DNA from: JAIOQJ01 sp963718635
GTDB taxonomy: Bacteria; Planctomycetota; Planctomycetia; Gemmatales; Gemmataceae
Length of the DNA stretch: 64,000 nucleotides
Reading direction: 5' to 3'
Assembly: GCA_963718635.1 (NCBI GenBank)
Contig: OY970367.1
Coordinates: 682,001 to 746,000 of the forward strand
Below the pieces are notes generated by a model. It did not search any database. It was not told the origin of the DNA and worked only from the letters and a program-made list of their open reading frames with translations. How positions within the stretch are numbered: position 1 is the stretch's first letter; each line of letters starts with the position of its first letter. Below are positions 38,697 through 48,824 of this stretch, piece by piece. The translations under genes and the position numbers were made by a program.

Positions 38697-40842
38697 CTAT
38701 TTCGCAAGACCTTTCTGCAGAAACTGAATGAAGTCCTCAACCCGATTGATCTTGCCTTCATCGTAGACGCCGAGAATCTTCACCGGACCGCCCTGCGGCC
38801 CTGCTTCGGGTTTCAGCAACACGTAAAGCGGCAGTTGTTCGGTGCCGAAAACGTCGAACTGAAGTCTCAAATTTAACCTAGCATCCTGTTCTTGTTTAGG
38901 GATACCGGCGCATGGTCGTAATAGTCTTGCGGCACGACATCGGTATAGAGCTGGACCAGTCGATATTTATGTAAGAGATCCCGAACTCTCGGCTGAGTGA
39001 AAACGTCCTTCTCATTGAGTTTGCAGTTCGTGCATGTCTTGCCGGTGAAATCGACAAAGAGCAGTTCGTCGTGCTTGCGAGCGTCTTCAATGGCGCCGAG
39101 CAAATCGCCCGTCCAAACCTCGCCGCCGGCCTGAATGTACGAAGGTTCCGGCAGCAAAAACGCATCGACCCACGCGTACAGTTTGCCGCCAGGACGTTGC
39201 TTGGTTTGGCCGAACGCGAACAGTCCGGGAATCAGGTAAACTCCAACGCTGATAGCCATCAATCCGAATAACATGCGCGTCACGCCGATATGTTCCTGCG
39301 GTGCATCGTGCGGCAAGCGATAGAGATTGATCAAGTACAGTCCCGCGAGAAACAAGATTCCAACCCACATGGCCAGCACGAGATCGTAGGTGAAGAACGA
39401 AGGAATCATCGTCCAGCGCAACTCGGCTGTCCGAAAAAATTTCAGCGCTGCAGCCATTTCGAGAAAGCCCATCACCACTTTGATCGTGTTCATCCAACTA
39501 CCGCTCTTGGGCATTTTCTTCAGCAACGTCGGAAACAAAGCGAGAAGGAAGAAAGGCGACGCAAAAGCGCCAGCGAAAGCGATGGCGCCCGATAGCAATT
39601 CAATCGACGAGAACTTTCCCGAAGCGGCCATCCCGGCAAAGCCGCCCAAGAACGGCGCCACGCAGGTGAAGCTGATTAGACTGAACGACAGAGCCATGAA
39701 GACAACACTGCCGTAGCCGCCTCTGCCTTCGCGTTTGGAGGTAAATCGCACCAAAAAGCTCGGGAGAACTAAGTCGAACATGCCGAATAGGCTCAAGGCA
39801 AAGGCGACGAATAGCAGGCCCAGCGCCACGTTCATATAGGGGTCAATTGAGAGGTCGCGAAAAGTACGCAGAAAAAGAGCGCGGCCGTGCCGAGAACCGC
39901 GATGATGGTAAAGGTGTAGACGAGCGCCATCAATAGAGGATTATGCTGTTTCTTTTCGCCCTGCTTGATGAAATAACTGACCGTGATCGGCACCATCGGA
40001 AAGACGCACGGAGTGAGCAGCGTCACCAATCCCCAGAACATGGCCGTCAGAACAAAAGCAACGAAGCCGGCATTGTTTGCTTCGAATTTGGGCAACATGG
40101 CCTTTACCGTTTCAACATCGGCAGCATAATCGCGATCTGAAGAAATGCGAAGGCTAACTTCTTTCGTAGGCGCCTCGGTGGGCGATGTTGGAGCAACCGG
40201 CGGCTCGATTTTGGGCTGCCCTGCGCTAGCCAATGCTTTCTCGACTTCTGCCTTGTATTTCGGATCAACTTCAACCGCTGGCCCTGGAAGTATGGTCAAC
40301 GCGATCGAAAGTGAATTCTTGTAAAAACAAAAGTCTTTGTTGCATACAGATAACTTGGACTCGATGTAGGCGACTTTATTTGGATTGGTTTTAGACGTTT
40401 GCAGCGTATGAAGTTGGATGCTCACTTCGCCAGGCTTCGCATCGGGCGATACGACGGCCGTGCGTTCCCACGTAGCCGAGCCCGTGTAAACCAGCTTTTC
40501 CACATTTTCAGCCGGGTCGAGCTCATCGTGAGCGCCAGGCGGATCCTTAAGATCGCCAACGAAAATAACCGGGCCATCGTTTGGAAACTGGAATCGATTG
40601 ATCTGATCAGCAACTCGAGGATTTGGTTGTTTCGTTGGATAGGTGTGAAAACCCCTAACCGGTTCGAGCGTGATTTTGAGCGTCACCGTTTCGCCGGGCT
40701 TCGCCTCAGCGGGTTCGAAACGAACCTGAAACGTCTTGACCGCCTGTTCGAACGTTTTAGGATTTGCCGAAAGCGCTCGGTTTGAAGCCAGACCGCCGAA
40801 AGCGAAAAGCGACAAGAAGAAAATGACGTTCCATTTTGTCAT
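38697..40842 (-). CDS. dsbD: Thiol:disulphide interchange protein DsbD (two frameshifts)
   Basis: About 715 residues when two missing bases are restored. ATG 40842 opens a signal peptide (MTKWNVIFFLSLFAFGGLASNRALSA). An N-terminal DsbD-alpha domain follows, with cysteines in 'SVCNKDFCFYKN'. The CcdA-like membrane domain begins 'AFVLTAMFWGLVTLLTPCVFPMVPITVSYF'. It breaks at 39841 in a CCCC run ('LTP' then 'YMNVALGLLFVAFALSLFG') and continues through about eight helices to a C-terminal thioredoxin domain, 'FVDFTGKTCTNCKLNE'. A second missing base near 38897 hides the last 60 residues ('FGTEQLPLYVLLKPE'). It carries electrons from cytoplasmic thioredoxin to periplasmic thiols. An ATGA overlap at 39832-39835 could suggest two genes, but the fusion is the family norm. 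Confidence 0.92.
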
Positions 40843-41132
40843 CAGCGTTCATTCCGTGGAACAAAGGATGCCTGTATTGCCGGAGGTCATCTCTGCGAAG
40901 AGTTCATGTTCGGAGAGTTCGTTGTGATGAGTTTAGCAGGTGCGCTATTTCGCAGACAGCCATAGCTGACAGGCACGGCCTGTTGCGTAACATTTGACCT
41001 CAGTTTCGCGATCCGGGGATTGAATGAGTATCATAATCTTGCCTCCGACCTCGGTTTAACAGCAGACGTGCATAGTAACCACTACGGCCTGATTACGCCG
41101 CTTCCCCCTGCCTGCCAACGACCCTGCCTGCT
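40843..41132. other. Intergenic, no gene seen
   Basis: About 290 bases upstream of dsbD and downstream of the small gene pair. Only very short frames; no hairpin or promoter stands out. Confidence 0.5.
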
Positions 41133-41354
41133 TTATCTGACCGCCGCGAGAGCCGCCTTCTCGAAGTTATTCTGGAATTGACATACAGCTTCCAGCAACT
41201 CGGCATCGGTGGCGTCCCAAAGACCACGGCCATGGATGTCGGCACAAAGTTCCCCGATGGCGGCCATGAGTTGGCCCGCGCGCATCTCGGGAATGGTTTC
41301 GAATAAGTTCTGAAGAGCGTTAAACAGGTCGGCGTTCGAGTTGGCATTATTCAT
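41133..41354 (-). CDS. Small conserved planctomycete protein, second of a pair
   Basis: 73 residues from ATG 41354, which shares ATGA with the stop of the preceding gene. The sequence 'ADLFNALQNLFETIPEMRAGQLMAAIGELCADIHGRGLWDATDAELLEAVCQF' is helical and acidic, and looks like a small family I associate with planctomycetes by memory of style only. There is no signal peptide. Translational coupling to the gene before it suggests that the two products act together. Function unknown. Confidence 0.7.
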   Translation of the reverse strand: MNNANSNADLFNALQNLFETIPEMRAGQLMAAIGELCADIHGRGLWDATDAELLEAVCQFQNNFEKAALAAVR

Positions 41355-41736
41355 AGTCGGTCCCTTACTCGTAATGACTTGGCACGGCTTCTCCGGTATC
41401 GACCGATAACCATCACTGGAACGGTTTGACCGGGCACCAATTTTGCGATTCGGGTGGCGCGAGTGACACCATCGGAAATCTCAAGAACACCATCCGCGTC
41501 CTCATAGACGAATATTGGCGGCATCCCGACTTTCGACGAACCGAACTGACGGATTTCTTGGTGCAACTTCCGAGGGTCAGCACCACTGGCTCGACTGGGC
41601 GGAAGTTGAAGATCATTCGGATCGACCTCCCGAATGGGCCTGGCTCATATAGGTAGATTACAGCGTCTAATGTGTCCCAGCAAGGAGTTTGCTGCCACCG
41701 AAGACAGAACGCTGACCGCACTCTGTCTGCGCACAA
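41351..41736 (-). CDS. Small hypothetical, first of a pair (frameshift)
   Basis: About 128 residues if one T is restored near 41560. The first frame gives 'YLYEPGPFGRSIRMIFNFRPVEPVVLTLGS'; the second gives 'LHQEIRQFGSSKVGMPPIFVYEDADGVLEISDGVTRATRIAKLVPGQTVPVMVIGRYRRSRA'. The C-terminal part resembles ParB-like substrate loops ('VYEDADGVLEISDGVTRATRIAKL... VPVMVIG'), in which a short list of residues defines a nucleotide-binding fold, but the match is by eye. The start is uncertain: ATG 41736 or GTG 41721 are the only in-frame choices upstream of the conserved part. It is coupled to the next gene through ATGA. Confidence 0.6.
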
Positions 41737-42015
41737 CGAAAAAACAAATCCCGTTTCGAGCGCACCTAGCTTAGGCGCGTTGTTTTCGGAGATTTTTTTT
41801 CCAGCTACAGGCCTGCTGGCCTACCGTCCGGGATATGAATCGGCCGGCTGGTTCCGTCGCTAGAGCTGGAAGGCATTGTCGCAGTATCTGCCGGTTATAA
41901 GCGAACATCCCTCGATCTCAGCGCTCGCATACTGAATATCACCTTGCCATCGCGCGAGTGTGCCTTCTACATCAAATAGGGTTGCACTTAATATGATCGC
42001 CCTAAGGACAGGCTT

Positions 42016-42584
42016 ATGAGTGGCGTGCTGCCCGATTGGGTGATCGAGCGCGATGTGAAAATCATACCTTTCGCGCCGGCGCAGTCGCGCCCGGGAGTGA
42101 TCTCATACGGAGTGACGAGCTACGGCTACGACGTGCGAGTCGATCGGCACTTCAAAGTCTTTACGAACGCTCATTGTTCGATCGTCGATCCGAAGAATTT
42201 TGATCCGAAGTCGTTCGTCGATATGGTGGGCGATCATTGCCTGATTCCGCCTAACAGTTTCGCGCTGGCCGAGACGGTGGAATACTTGGAGATACCGCGC
42301 GACGTCATTGCCGTCTGCGTCGGCAAGTCCACCTACGCGCGTTGCGGCATCATCGTGAATGTCACGCCTTTGGAACCCGAATGGCGCGGCCGGGTCACGA
42401 TCGAGATCAGCAATACCACTCCGCTCCCAGCCAAGATTTACTCGGGCGAAGGGATAGCGCAAATCCTCTTTTCCGCGCCCAAGAGCAGTGCAAAATCAGC
42501 TATGCCGACAAGAAAGGCAAATACCAGGATCAGACCGGGCTGACATTGCCTTTCGTCCAAGGCAATGCATCCAAAGGCGAGTAA
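42016..42584 (+). CDS. dcd: dCTP deaminase (frameshift near the end)
   Basis: About 189 residues, the usual length, once one T is added to a TTTT run near 42470. ATG 42016 has AAGGA about 7 bases upstream. The enzyme converts dCTP to dUTP, the first step to dTMP. Family motifs: 'VISYGVTSYGYDVRVDRHFKVF', 'VGKSTYARCGIIVNVTPLEPEWRGRVTIEISNT' with the catalytic Glu in 'VTPLEPEW.G', and 'YSGEGIAQILF'. The last part lies in the next frame: 'QEQCKISYADKKGKYQDQTGLTLP', the conserved C-terminal lid. It lies just upstream of nrdJ, another deoxynucleotide gene. The break is in a homopolymer and is probably an error. Confidence 0.93.
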
Positions 42585-42885
42585 GACCTTGCTTTCGAGC
42601 GCGATTTCGTCAGCTGAATCGAAAATCGCCTTCTACACGGAACGTTCACAATTTTAACGGCTAATTGAACCCAATCGATCTTTCCAATCGCGCCGGGAAA
42701 CGACAAGTTAAGTAGATCGCAGGCCACGTGAAATCATCCGACTCCTCTTTACACGTGGTGTACATTCTGATAGTAATCTGATACGTCATTCGTGCAGCGA
42801 GTTTGGATGATTTACTTGCTGATGGACGCGTTCACTTTTGTGAGCGCGACGGATAACGATCTCCCTCTTTTCCGGAACGCTTTAC
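42585..42885. other. Intergenic between dcd and nrdJ
   Basis: No gene seen. An inverted CCACGTG...CACGTGG pair (about 42724-42758) may be a regulator site. I do not see an NrdR box or a cobalamin riboswitch by eye. Confidence 0.4.
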
Positions 42886-45800
42886 ATGCAAATCGAGCGA
42901 TTTTTCACGCAAGAAGGCCTCGATCCGTTTGCTTCGCTCACGTTCGTTCCACGGACGTCCAAGATTGTGAATCCGAACGGCAGCACGGTCTTTGAGATGA
43001 AAGACGTGATGGCGCCGGAGGGCTGGTCGCAGGTTGCCGTGGACATCTTGGCGCAAAAGTATTTCCGGCGGGCCGGGCTGCCGTTTGCGCGGTTGCCGTG
43101 GCTGAAGAGGGCGTTCCCGAATGGCTGCAGCGCAGCAAGCCCAGCGATGGCGACCCAATCAGCGGGCATGAGATCGACGCCCGCCAGGTGTTTCGACGTC
43201 TGGCGGGCTGCTGGACTTATTGGGGCTGGAAGGGAAGCTATTTCTCGAGCGAACGCGATGCGCGCACGTTCTTTGATGAAGTCTGCTTCATGCTCGCCTC
43301 GCAGATGGCCGCGCCGAACTCGCCGCAGTGGTTCAATACAGGCCTGCATTGGGCCTATGGAATTGAAGGGCCGGCCCAGGGGCATCACTTTGTCAACCCG
43401 TTGACTAAACAGCTCGAACGTTCCACTTCTGCGTACGAAAGGCCGGCGCCTCACGCCTGCTTCATCCAGTCGGTCAGCGACGACCTGGTGAACGAAGGCG
43501 GCATTATGGACCTCTGGGTGCGCGAGGCACGTATCTTCAAGTACGGCTCCGGCACCGGCTCCAACTTCTCCCAGCTGCGAGGCGATGGTGAGCCTCTTTC
43601 CGGCGGCGGCCGATCGTCCGGATTGATGAGCTTTCTAAAAATCGGTGATCGCGCCGCCGGCGCCATTAAGTCGGGCGGCACCACGCGTCGGGCCGCCAAG
43701 ATGGTCGTGCTCGATCTCGATCATCCCGACATCGAAGAGTTTGTCAGCTGGAAAGTCGTCGAAGAGCAAAAGGTAGCCGCCCTGGTGCAGGGCAGTAAGC
43801 TTCTGAACAAGCATCTGAATGCGGTGATGAAAGCCTGCCACCAATGGCCCAAGGAAGCCGAGCATTTTGACGCGAAACTGAACAAGGACCTTCGCAAGGC
43901 CATCCAGGAAGCGCGTTCTTCGCTGGTGCCGGAGAACTACATCGCTCGCGTCATCCAACTGGCGATGCAAGGCTATACCGAACTGAACATCGAAGAGTAC
44001 GACACCGATTGGAACTCGAAAGCCTACTTCACGGTTTCCGGTCAGAACAGCAACAACTCTGTCCGCATCGACAACGCCTTCATGAAGGCCGTCAAGGAGA
44101 ACGGTCCGTGGAACCTTTACTGGCGGACTGAAAAAGAGAAAGCGAAGCGCGAAGGCAGGACGCCGAAGCCGTGTAAGACGCTCCCGGCAAGCGAACTGTG
44201 GGATCACATCACCTTCTCGGCGTGGTCGTGTGCGGACCCCGGCGTGCAATACGACACCACGATCAACGAATGGCACACCTGCCCGGGCGATGGGCGGATC
44301 AACGCCAGTAACCCGTGCTCCGAATATATGTTCCTCGACGACACCGCTTGCAACCTTGCATCGCTGAATTTGCTGCGCTTCTACGACACCGATAAAGCTG
44401 CTTTCAACATTGAAGCGTATCGCCATGCCTGCCGACTCTGGACGCTGATTCTGGAAACGAGCGTTTACATGGCTCAGTTTCCGAGCAAGCCCGTTGCGCA
44501 GTTGTCCTACGACTACCGCACACTCGGCCTCGGCTACGCGAATCTCGGCGCCTTATTGATGGTGCAAGGGATTCCCTATGACTCGAATGAAGGCCGCGCT
44601 CAAGCGGCGGCACTTACGTCGATCATGCATGCCTGCTCTTATGCGACATCGGCGGAGATAGCCAGCGAGGTCGGGCCGTTTATTCGCTACGAAGCCAATC
44701 GCAATGAAATGCTGCGCGTGGTGCGCAATCATCGGCGGGCCGCCTATAACGCACCGGAAGCGGATTACGAAGGGCTCACTATTACGCCTGTCGGCATCGA
44801 CCCCAAATTCTGCCCGGCCTACATGCTCGAAGCCGCCCGCTTCGATAGCGACCGGATGTTGGCTCTTGGCGAGAAGCATGGTTACCGCAATGCGCAGGTA
44901 ACGGTAATCGCACCAACGGGCACCATAGGCTTGGTGATGGACTGCGACACCACCGGCATTGAGCCCGATTTCTCGCTGGTGAAATTCAAGAAGCTGGCGG
45001 GGGGCGGGTACTTCAAGATCATCAACGCTTCCATTCCGCCTGCCTTGACGCGGCTCGGCTACAACAGCAAGCAGATTGAAGAGATCGTCCGCTATTGCCG
45101 GGGTTCCGGAACGCTTGCGGGTTGCCCGCACATCAACCCCGCCTCACTCAAAGCGAAAGGCTTTACCGACGACATTCTCCGCAAAGTGGAATCGACCCTC
45201 TCCGGCGCTTTCGAACTCCCCTTCGTGATCAATCGTTGGACTCTAGGCGACGAATTTCTCCGCGACAAGCTCGGCATCAAGCCGGATCTCTTCGAGTCGC
45301 CGACGTTCGATCTCTTGGCCCATCTAGGATTCAGCAGGCCGCAGATCGCCGAGGCGAGCGAGTTCGTCTGCGGCACGATGACCATCGAAGGCGCTCCGTA
45401 CTTGAAAGAGGAGCATTACCCGGTTTTCGATTGCGCCAACAAGTGCGGCAAGATCGGCCAGCGCTTTCTGCACACCGAATCGCACATTCGCATGATGGCG
45501 GCTGCGCAACCTTTTATCTCAGGCGCTATCTCCAAGACGATCAACATGCCGCACGACGCGAGCATCGACGATGTGAAGAATTCATACTTCCTCAGTTGGC
45601 AGCTTATGCTGAAAGCGAACGCCCTCTACCGCGATGGCTCGAAGCTGAGCCAACCGCTAAACTCCGTGTCCGACGCCCCGGAATTGGAAGTTCTCGCTTC
45701 GGCAACAGAGCCGGAACCGAAGCCGGAGCCGGTGCGCATCGCCGAGAAAATCGTGCATCGCTACATCGCCCGCCGACGCCGGTTGCCTGACCGCCGTGCG

Positions 45801-46496
45801 GGTTACACCCAGAAAGCCCGCATCGGCAATCACAAAATCTACTTGCGTAGCGGTGAATATGAAGACGGCACCCTCGGTGAAATCTTCGTTGACATGCACA
45901 AGGAAGGCGCCGCCTTCCGCAGCATGACCAACTGCTTCGCGATCGCCGTGTCGCTCGGCCTACAACACGGTGTGCCGCTCGAAGAGTTCGTGGACGCCTT
46001 CGTCTTCACCCGTTTCGAACCGAACGGCGTGGTGGCGGGCAATCCGCACATCAAGATGACGACTTCGATCATCGACTATATCTTCCGCGAGTTGGCGGTT
46101 ACCTATCTCGGCCGTTACGACCTGGCTCACATCTCCCCCGAAGCACTTCGCGGCGATGCCATGCACGACGATGAGCCCGATTACGAATCGGAGGAAGTGA
46201 TCACCGAGAAAATGATCGACCCTACGCCGGTACGCCGGCCGCCAGCCCCTCGGTCCGACCACCTCAAACTTGGCAACAGCAACGGAGGCATCAGCAAACC
46301 CAACGGCTCGGCGAAAGCCGAAAGCGCACGAGCGGCAACGGCGCCCATGCCAACCAGCATCGCCGACCGTGTCAAACAAGCCCGTCAAAAAGGCTACGAA
46401 GGCGACGCCTGCTCCGAATGCGGCTCACTCACCCTCGTCCGCAACGGCTCCTGCATGAAATGCGACACATGTGGCTCGACCACGGGGTGTAGCTGA
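42886..46496 (+). CDS. nrdJ: Adenosylcobalamin-dependent class II ribonucleotide reductase (frameshift near the start)
   Basis: About 1203 residues. ATG 42886 opens 'MQIERFFTQEGLDPFASLTFVPRTSKI'; one base is missing near 43095, after 'QKYFRRAG', where the next frame goes on 'VAEEGVPEWLQRSKP'. A second possible start, ATG 43098, would lose about 70 conserved residues. It reduces ribonucleotides to deoxyribonucleotides with B12. Visible motifs: 'APHACFIQS' with an active-site Cys, 'FKYGSGTGSNFSQLRG', 'SGGTTRRAAKMVVLDLDHPDI', 'NPCSEYMFLDDTACNLASLNL' with the radical Cys and Glu, and 'VIAPTGTIGLVMDCDTTGIEPDF'. The C-terminal zinc-ribbon tail has CSEC and CMKCDTCGSTTGCS. The long form is typical of B12-dependent enzymes of this group. 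Confidence 0.95.
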
Positions 46497-46613
46497 GGGT
46501 TTTCGACTTGAGGTAGTTGGCACATGCCGCGACAATGGACGCGGGATGGCGGTTAAGACGCGAGATTGGTCACTTTTGGAACGCTTCAGTTACCACCTTC
46601 CTGGAGCGATCCG

Positions 46614-46931
46614 ATGGAGCCCTGGTTTGTTGAGATACTAAAGCAGTTTCCGGCGTTGGTCATTGCAGGCTTTGGCATCTGGCAAGTCATGAAGTTCTTC
46701 GCCAAACGTTTTGACCAGGAACGTTTGACGTTGGAGAAACTCTACGAAGAACGTCATCGAGATTCAGCCGACGCCGCAAATCGCCATCTTGAAGATGTAA
46801 AGCGAGGCTTACAGGAGGCTCTTTCCGGAAAGGACGCTTTGGTTGACAAATTAACTGAAGAAATCAAGCAGCTTCGCAAGGAGCTAACTCTGTTGATCAA
46901 GAAAATCCCGCCGCGCAACGACGAAAGGTAA
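46614..46931 (+). CDS. Small membrane protein with coiled coil
   Basis: 105 residues from ATG 46614, with TGGAG 7 bases upstream. An N-terminal membrane helix ('FPALVIAGFGIWQVMKFFA', residues about 10-28) is followed by a long charged coiled coil ('FDQERLTLEKLYEERHRDSADAANRHLEDVKRGLQEAL...LTEEIKQLRKELTLLIKK'). This layout is common in phage holin-like or membrane-anchored accessory proteins, but no family is recognised. The next gene starts 4 bases later. The pair lies between the nrdJ stop and a decayed duplicate of the nrdJ tail, as if inserted there. Confidence 0.6.
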   Translation: MEPWFVEILKQFPALVIAGFGIWQVMKFFAKRFDQERLTLEKLYEERHRDSADAANRHLEDVKRGLQEALSGKDALVDKLTEEIKQLRKELTLLIKKIPPRNDER

Positions 46932-46935
46932 CCAA

Positions 46936-47400
46936 ATGCATCGACTCATTCTTTTGTTGACCGCTGTTTTCTGCATAGGGCCGCTCGCGATATTGGCAGC
47001 CTATTCAGCACTGACTCCGGCCTACTTAGCGGGTTTGGCGATTGTCGTATTGGGAGTCATCCTGATGGGAACAATTGCCTATGGGACTTTGATGTACCGG
47101 AACAGCGTGGCCATGCAAGGCGTGATCGCAAGGGCGTATATCAGCGAGGTCAAGAGCTTGGAGGAGATTCACCACTCGGAGACAAATTACCTCATACAAG
47201 CAATTCGGTCCGCTGCAAGCCGCGTTAGTCAAATGGAAATGGCCCGAATGTTCGATAACTCATCTTCTAACGGCGAATTTCCGTCATGCGATTCCAAAAG
47301 CAGCTTTTATGGAACGGATCGAGCTGAAGCAGCCAGCATTGCAAAACATCCTGACACTAGATTGGACGATCAGATCGCCTCGGACCTCCTGCCCGAATAA
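46936..47400 (+). CDS. Small two-helix membrane protein
   Basis: 154 residues from ATG 46936, with AAGGTAACC upstream and 4 bases after the stop of the preceding gene, so the two form an operon. Two membrane helices occupy about residues 3-25 ('LILLLTAVFCIGPLAILAAYSAL') and 29-51 ('YLAGLAIVVLGVILMGTIAYGTL'). A soluble helical tail follows ('YISEVKSLEEIHHSETNYLIQAIRSAASRVSQMEMARMF'), with a low-complexity C-terminus. The family is not known. The two genes probably form one membrane complex. Confidence 0.6.
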   Translation: MHRLILLLTAVFCIGPLAILAAYSALTPAYLAGLAIVVLGVILMGTIAYGTLMYRNSVAMQGVIARAYISEVKSLEEIHHSETNYLIQAIRSAASRVSQMEMARMFDNSSSNGEFPSCDSKSSFYGTDRAEAASIAKHPDTRLDDQIASDLLPE

Positions 47401-47440
47401 GAAATTGTGAAACACACAGCGACGGAATCGTCTGCCGGTT

Positions 47441-47548
47441 GAAAGGCTTCAAAGGCGGCCTGAATTAGAAAACGGTTCTTTGACAGTCGTGCGCAACGGC
47501 TCCTGCATGAAATGCGAAACCTGCGGCTCGACGACGGGGTGTAGCTGA
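47441..47548 (+). pseudogene. Decayed duplicate of the nrdJ 3' end
   Basis: The last codons read GSLTVVRNGSCMKCETCGSTTGCS and a stop, against GSLTLVRNGSCMKCDTCGSTTGCS at the true nrdJ end (46496). Upstream the similarity to the nrdJ tail (KGYEGDACSECGS) persists but the frame is broken. The two ends are about 1052 bases apart. Confidence 0.8.
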
Positions 47549-47627
47549 GCAGGGTCGGGATGCTATGCTTGTTAGCCGGACGCGCAAGCGACGGAGAATG
47601 CAGAGTAGCGCGTAACGTAGAGGCACT

Positions 47628-47795
47628 ATGACTACTCTCGACATCGGCCTCGCCAGCATTCCCGGAATAGCAGCATTAACACTGCTTCTATGCTCACCGT
47701 GGCATCGGAGGGTAGTGAAGGAATGCATCCTGCACGCGCGTAACAAGGGCTGGATTGACTTCGAAGACGGCCAGTCGCCGTGCCTAGAGGGATGA
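47628..47795 (+). CDS. Possible small protein (55 aa)
   Basis: ATG 47628 to TGA 47795, with AGAGG 4 bases upstream. 'TTLDIGLASIPGIAALTLLLC' could be a short membrane helix, then a basic stretch 'HRRVVKECILHARNKG' and an acidic end. Codon composition is only moderately gene-like. Below the length most screens use. Function unknown. Confidence 0.35.
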   Translation: MTTLDIGLASIPGIAALTLLLCSPWHRRVVKECILHARNKGWIDFEDGQSPCLEG

Positions 47796-47996
47796 GGTTG
47801 GCTGATCATATATGGGGCCAAGCGAACATCGGACTTTGAGATAACTTGTCGACAAGTTTGACATGAAACAAGATTGCCGAATCCGCGATCTGATGGTTTT
47901 CAACCGAACTCTTTTGAGCCGACACCTATATGCGCGTTCTTCTACCGGGCGGCTTGACACGTATTCAGTGTCCAAACTTTTTTAAAGGTACATCCA

Positions 47997-48500
47997 ATGA
48001 GAACGAGCCAACGAGCCGTCCGCGAGATAGTTTTTTATCTCACTTTTTTGATGATTCTTGGGTGTAACGGCAGCGGCGGTGACGCTGTACAGCCGGATAA
48101 ACCGTTGCGGCTGCCAGGGCCGGACGATAAACTCATCCCTTACGAGGTCTTGAAACAGAAGAGCATCAAAGGCAACGCAGACGAACCGCGTGACATGATT
48201 AATTTGGACGTACTCGTGACTGAAAAGGCAACGAAACAGGAGGTAATGAAACTAGCCGAATGGCTACGAGAGAAGAACGAGGGTCGCGGCTTGATCTTAG
48301 CCATCTTTGACTCGAAAGAAGTTTGGGAGTCCCTCACTCCCCCGGATTCGCCGGAGCAACTAGCCATTTGGAATCGGAAGTTTACAACGAAACAAAAAGT
48401 GATTCAGATGGAAAAGAAATACAAACTACATTACCTGGCAGGGATGGGCGTAGATACAGACGGCAAAGTTATGTGGACGGCTGAAGGCCGGAATCATTGA
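47997..48500 (+). CDS. Putative lipoprotein
   Basis: 167 residues from ATG 47997; AAAGGTA lies upstream. The N-terminus 'REIVFYLTFLMILGCNGSGGD' is a lipoprotein signal with Cys near residue 23. The mature part is small and charged: 'MINLDVLVTEKATKQEVMKLAEWLREKNEGRGLILAIFDSKEVWESL'. That strand-helix-strand pattern (V-x-V-T-x-x-A-T-K-E-E) resembles short ferredoxin-like folds seen in planctomycete lipoproteins. No enzyme motif. Its neighbours are unrelated small genes. Confidence 0.65.
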   Translation: MRTSQRAVREIVFYLTFLMILGCNGSGGDAVQPDKPLRLPGPDDKLIPYEVLKQKSIKGNADEPRDMINLDVLVTEKATKQEVMKLAEWLREKNEGRGLILAIFDSKEVWESLTPPDSPEQLAIWNRKFTTKQKVIQMEKKYKLHYLAGMGVDTDGKVMWTAEGRNH

Positions 48501-48824
48501 ATTTCAGCCATCGATTCGTTCCGGTGTGATGGGCATTCTGACAGGACAAGACTCTGTAGATGTAATGATAAAAGCGGGCACGAGTACCAATCGAGCCCAT
48601 AGTAGATGAACCGGACTAGGACTGTATTGCAGCTCTACAATGTTCATAGACTCATGCCCGCAGGCTCGCCGGGTCGTGGAGATTTCGGGTGGTTCGGTTG
48701 CGTAGGCTGTTGCTAATCGACGTTCTGATAGATGTCTCTCGTGTTCGCTTTGCCACTCCGTGCAGCAAGCGGTATCGCGAACCCGGCAACACTCTCGTAC
48801 CTCAATCAACTAGAGGTAACACCT
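48501..48824. other. Intergenic, no gene seen
   Basis: About 320 bases between the lipoprotein and the next gene; no convincing frame, hairpin or promoter. Confidence 0.45.

Noticed and set aside
39832..39835. DsbD as two genes coupled by ATGA
   Set aside because: The break falls inside a membrane helix region in a CCCC run, and one base gives a normal fused DsbD. Another break near the 3' end has the same cause.
42724..42758. NrdR box or cobalamin riboswitch before nrdJ
   Set aside because: The CCACGTG pair does not match the NrdR consensus and no B12-box sequence is visible; left as an unassigned inverted repeat.
43098..46496. nrdJ starting at ATG 43098
   Set aside because: It would drop about 70 conserved residues that are present upstream from 42886 in another frame; a one-base error explains both.
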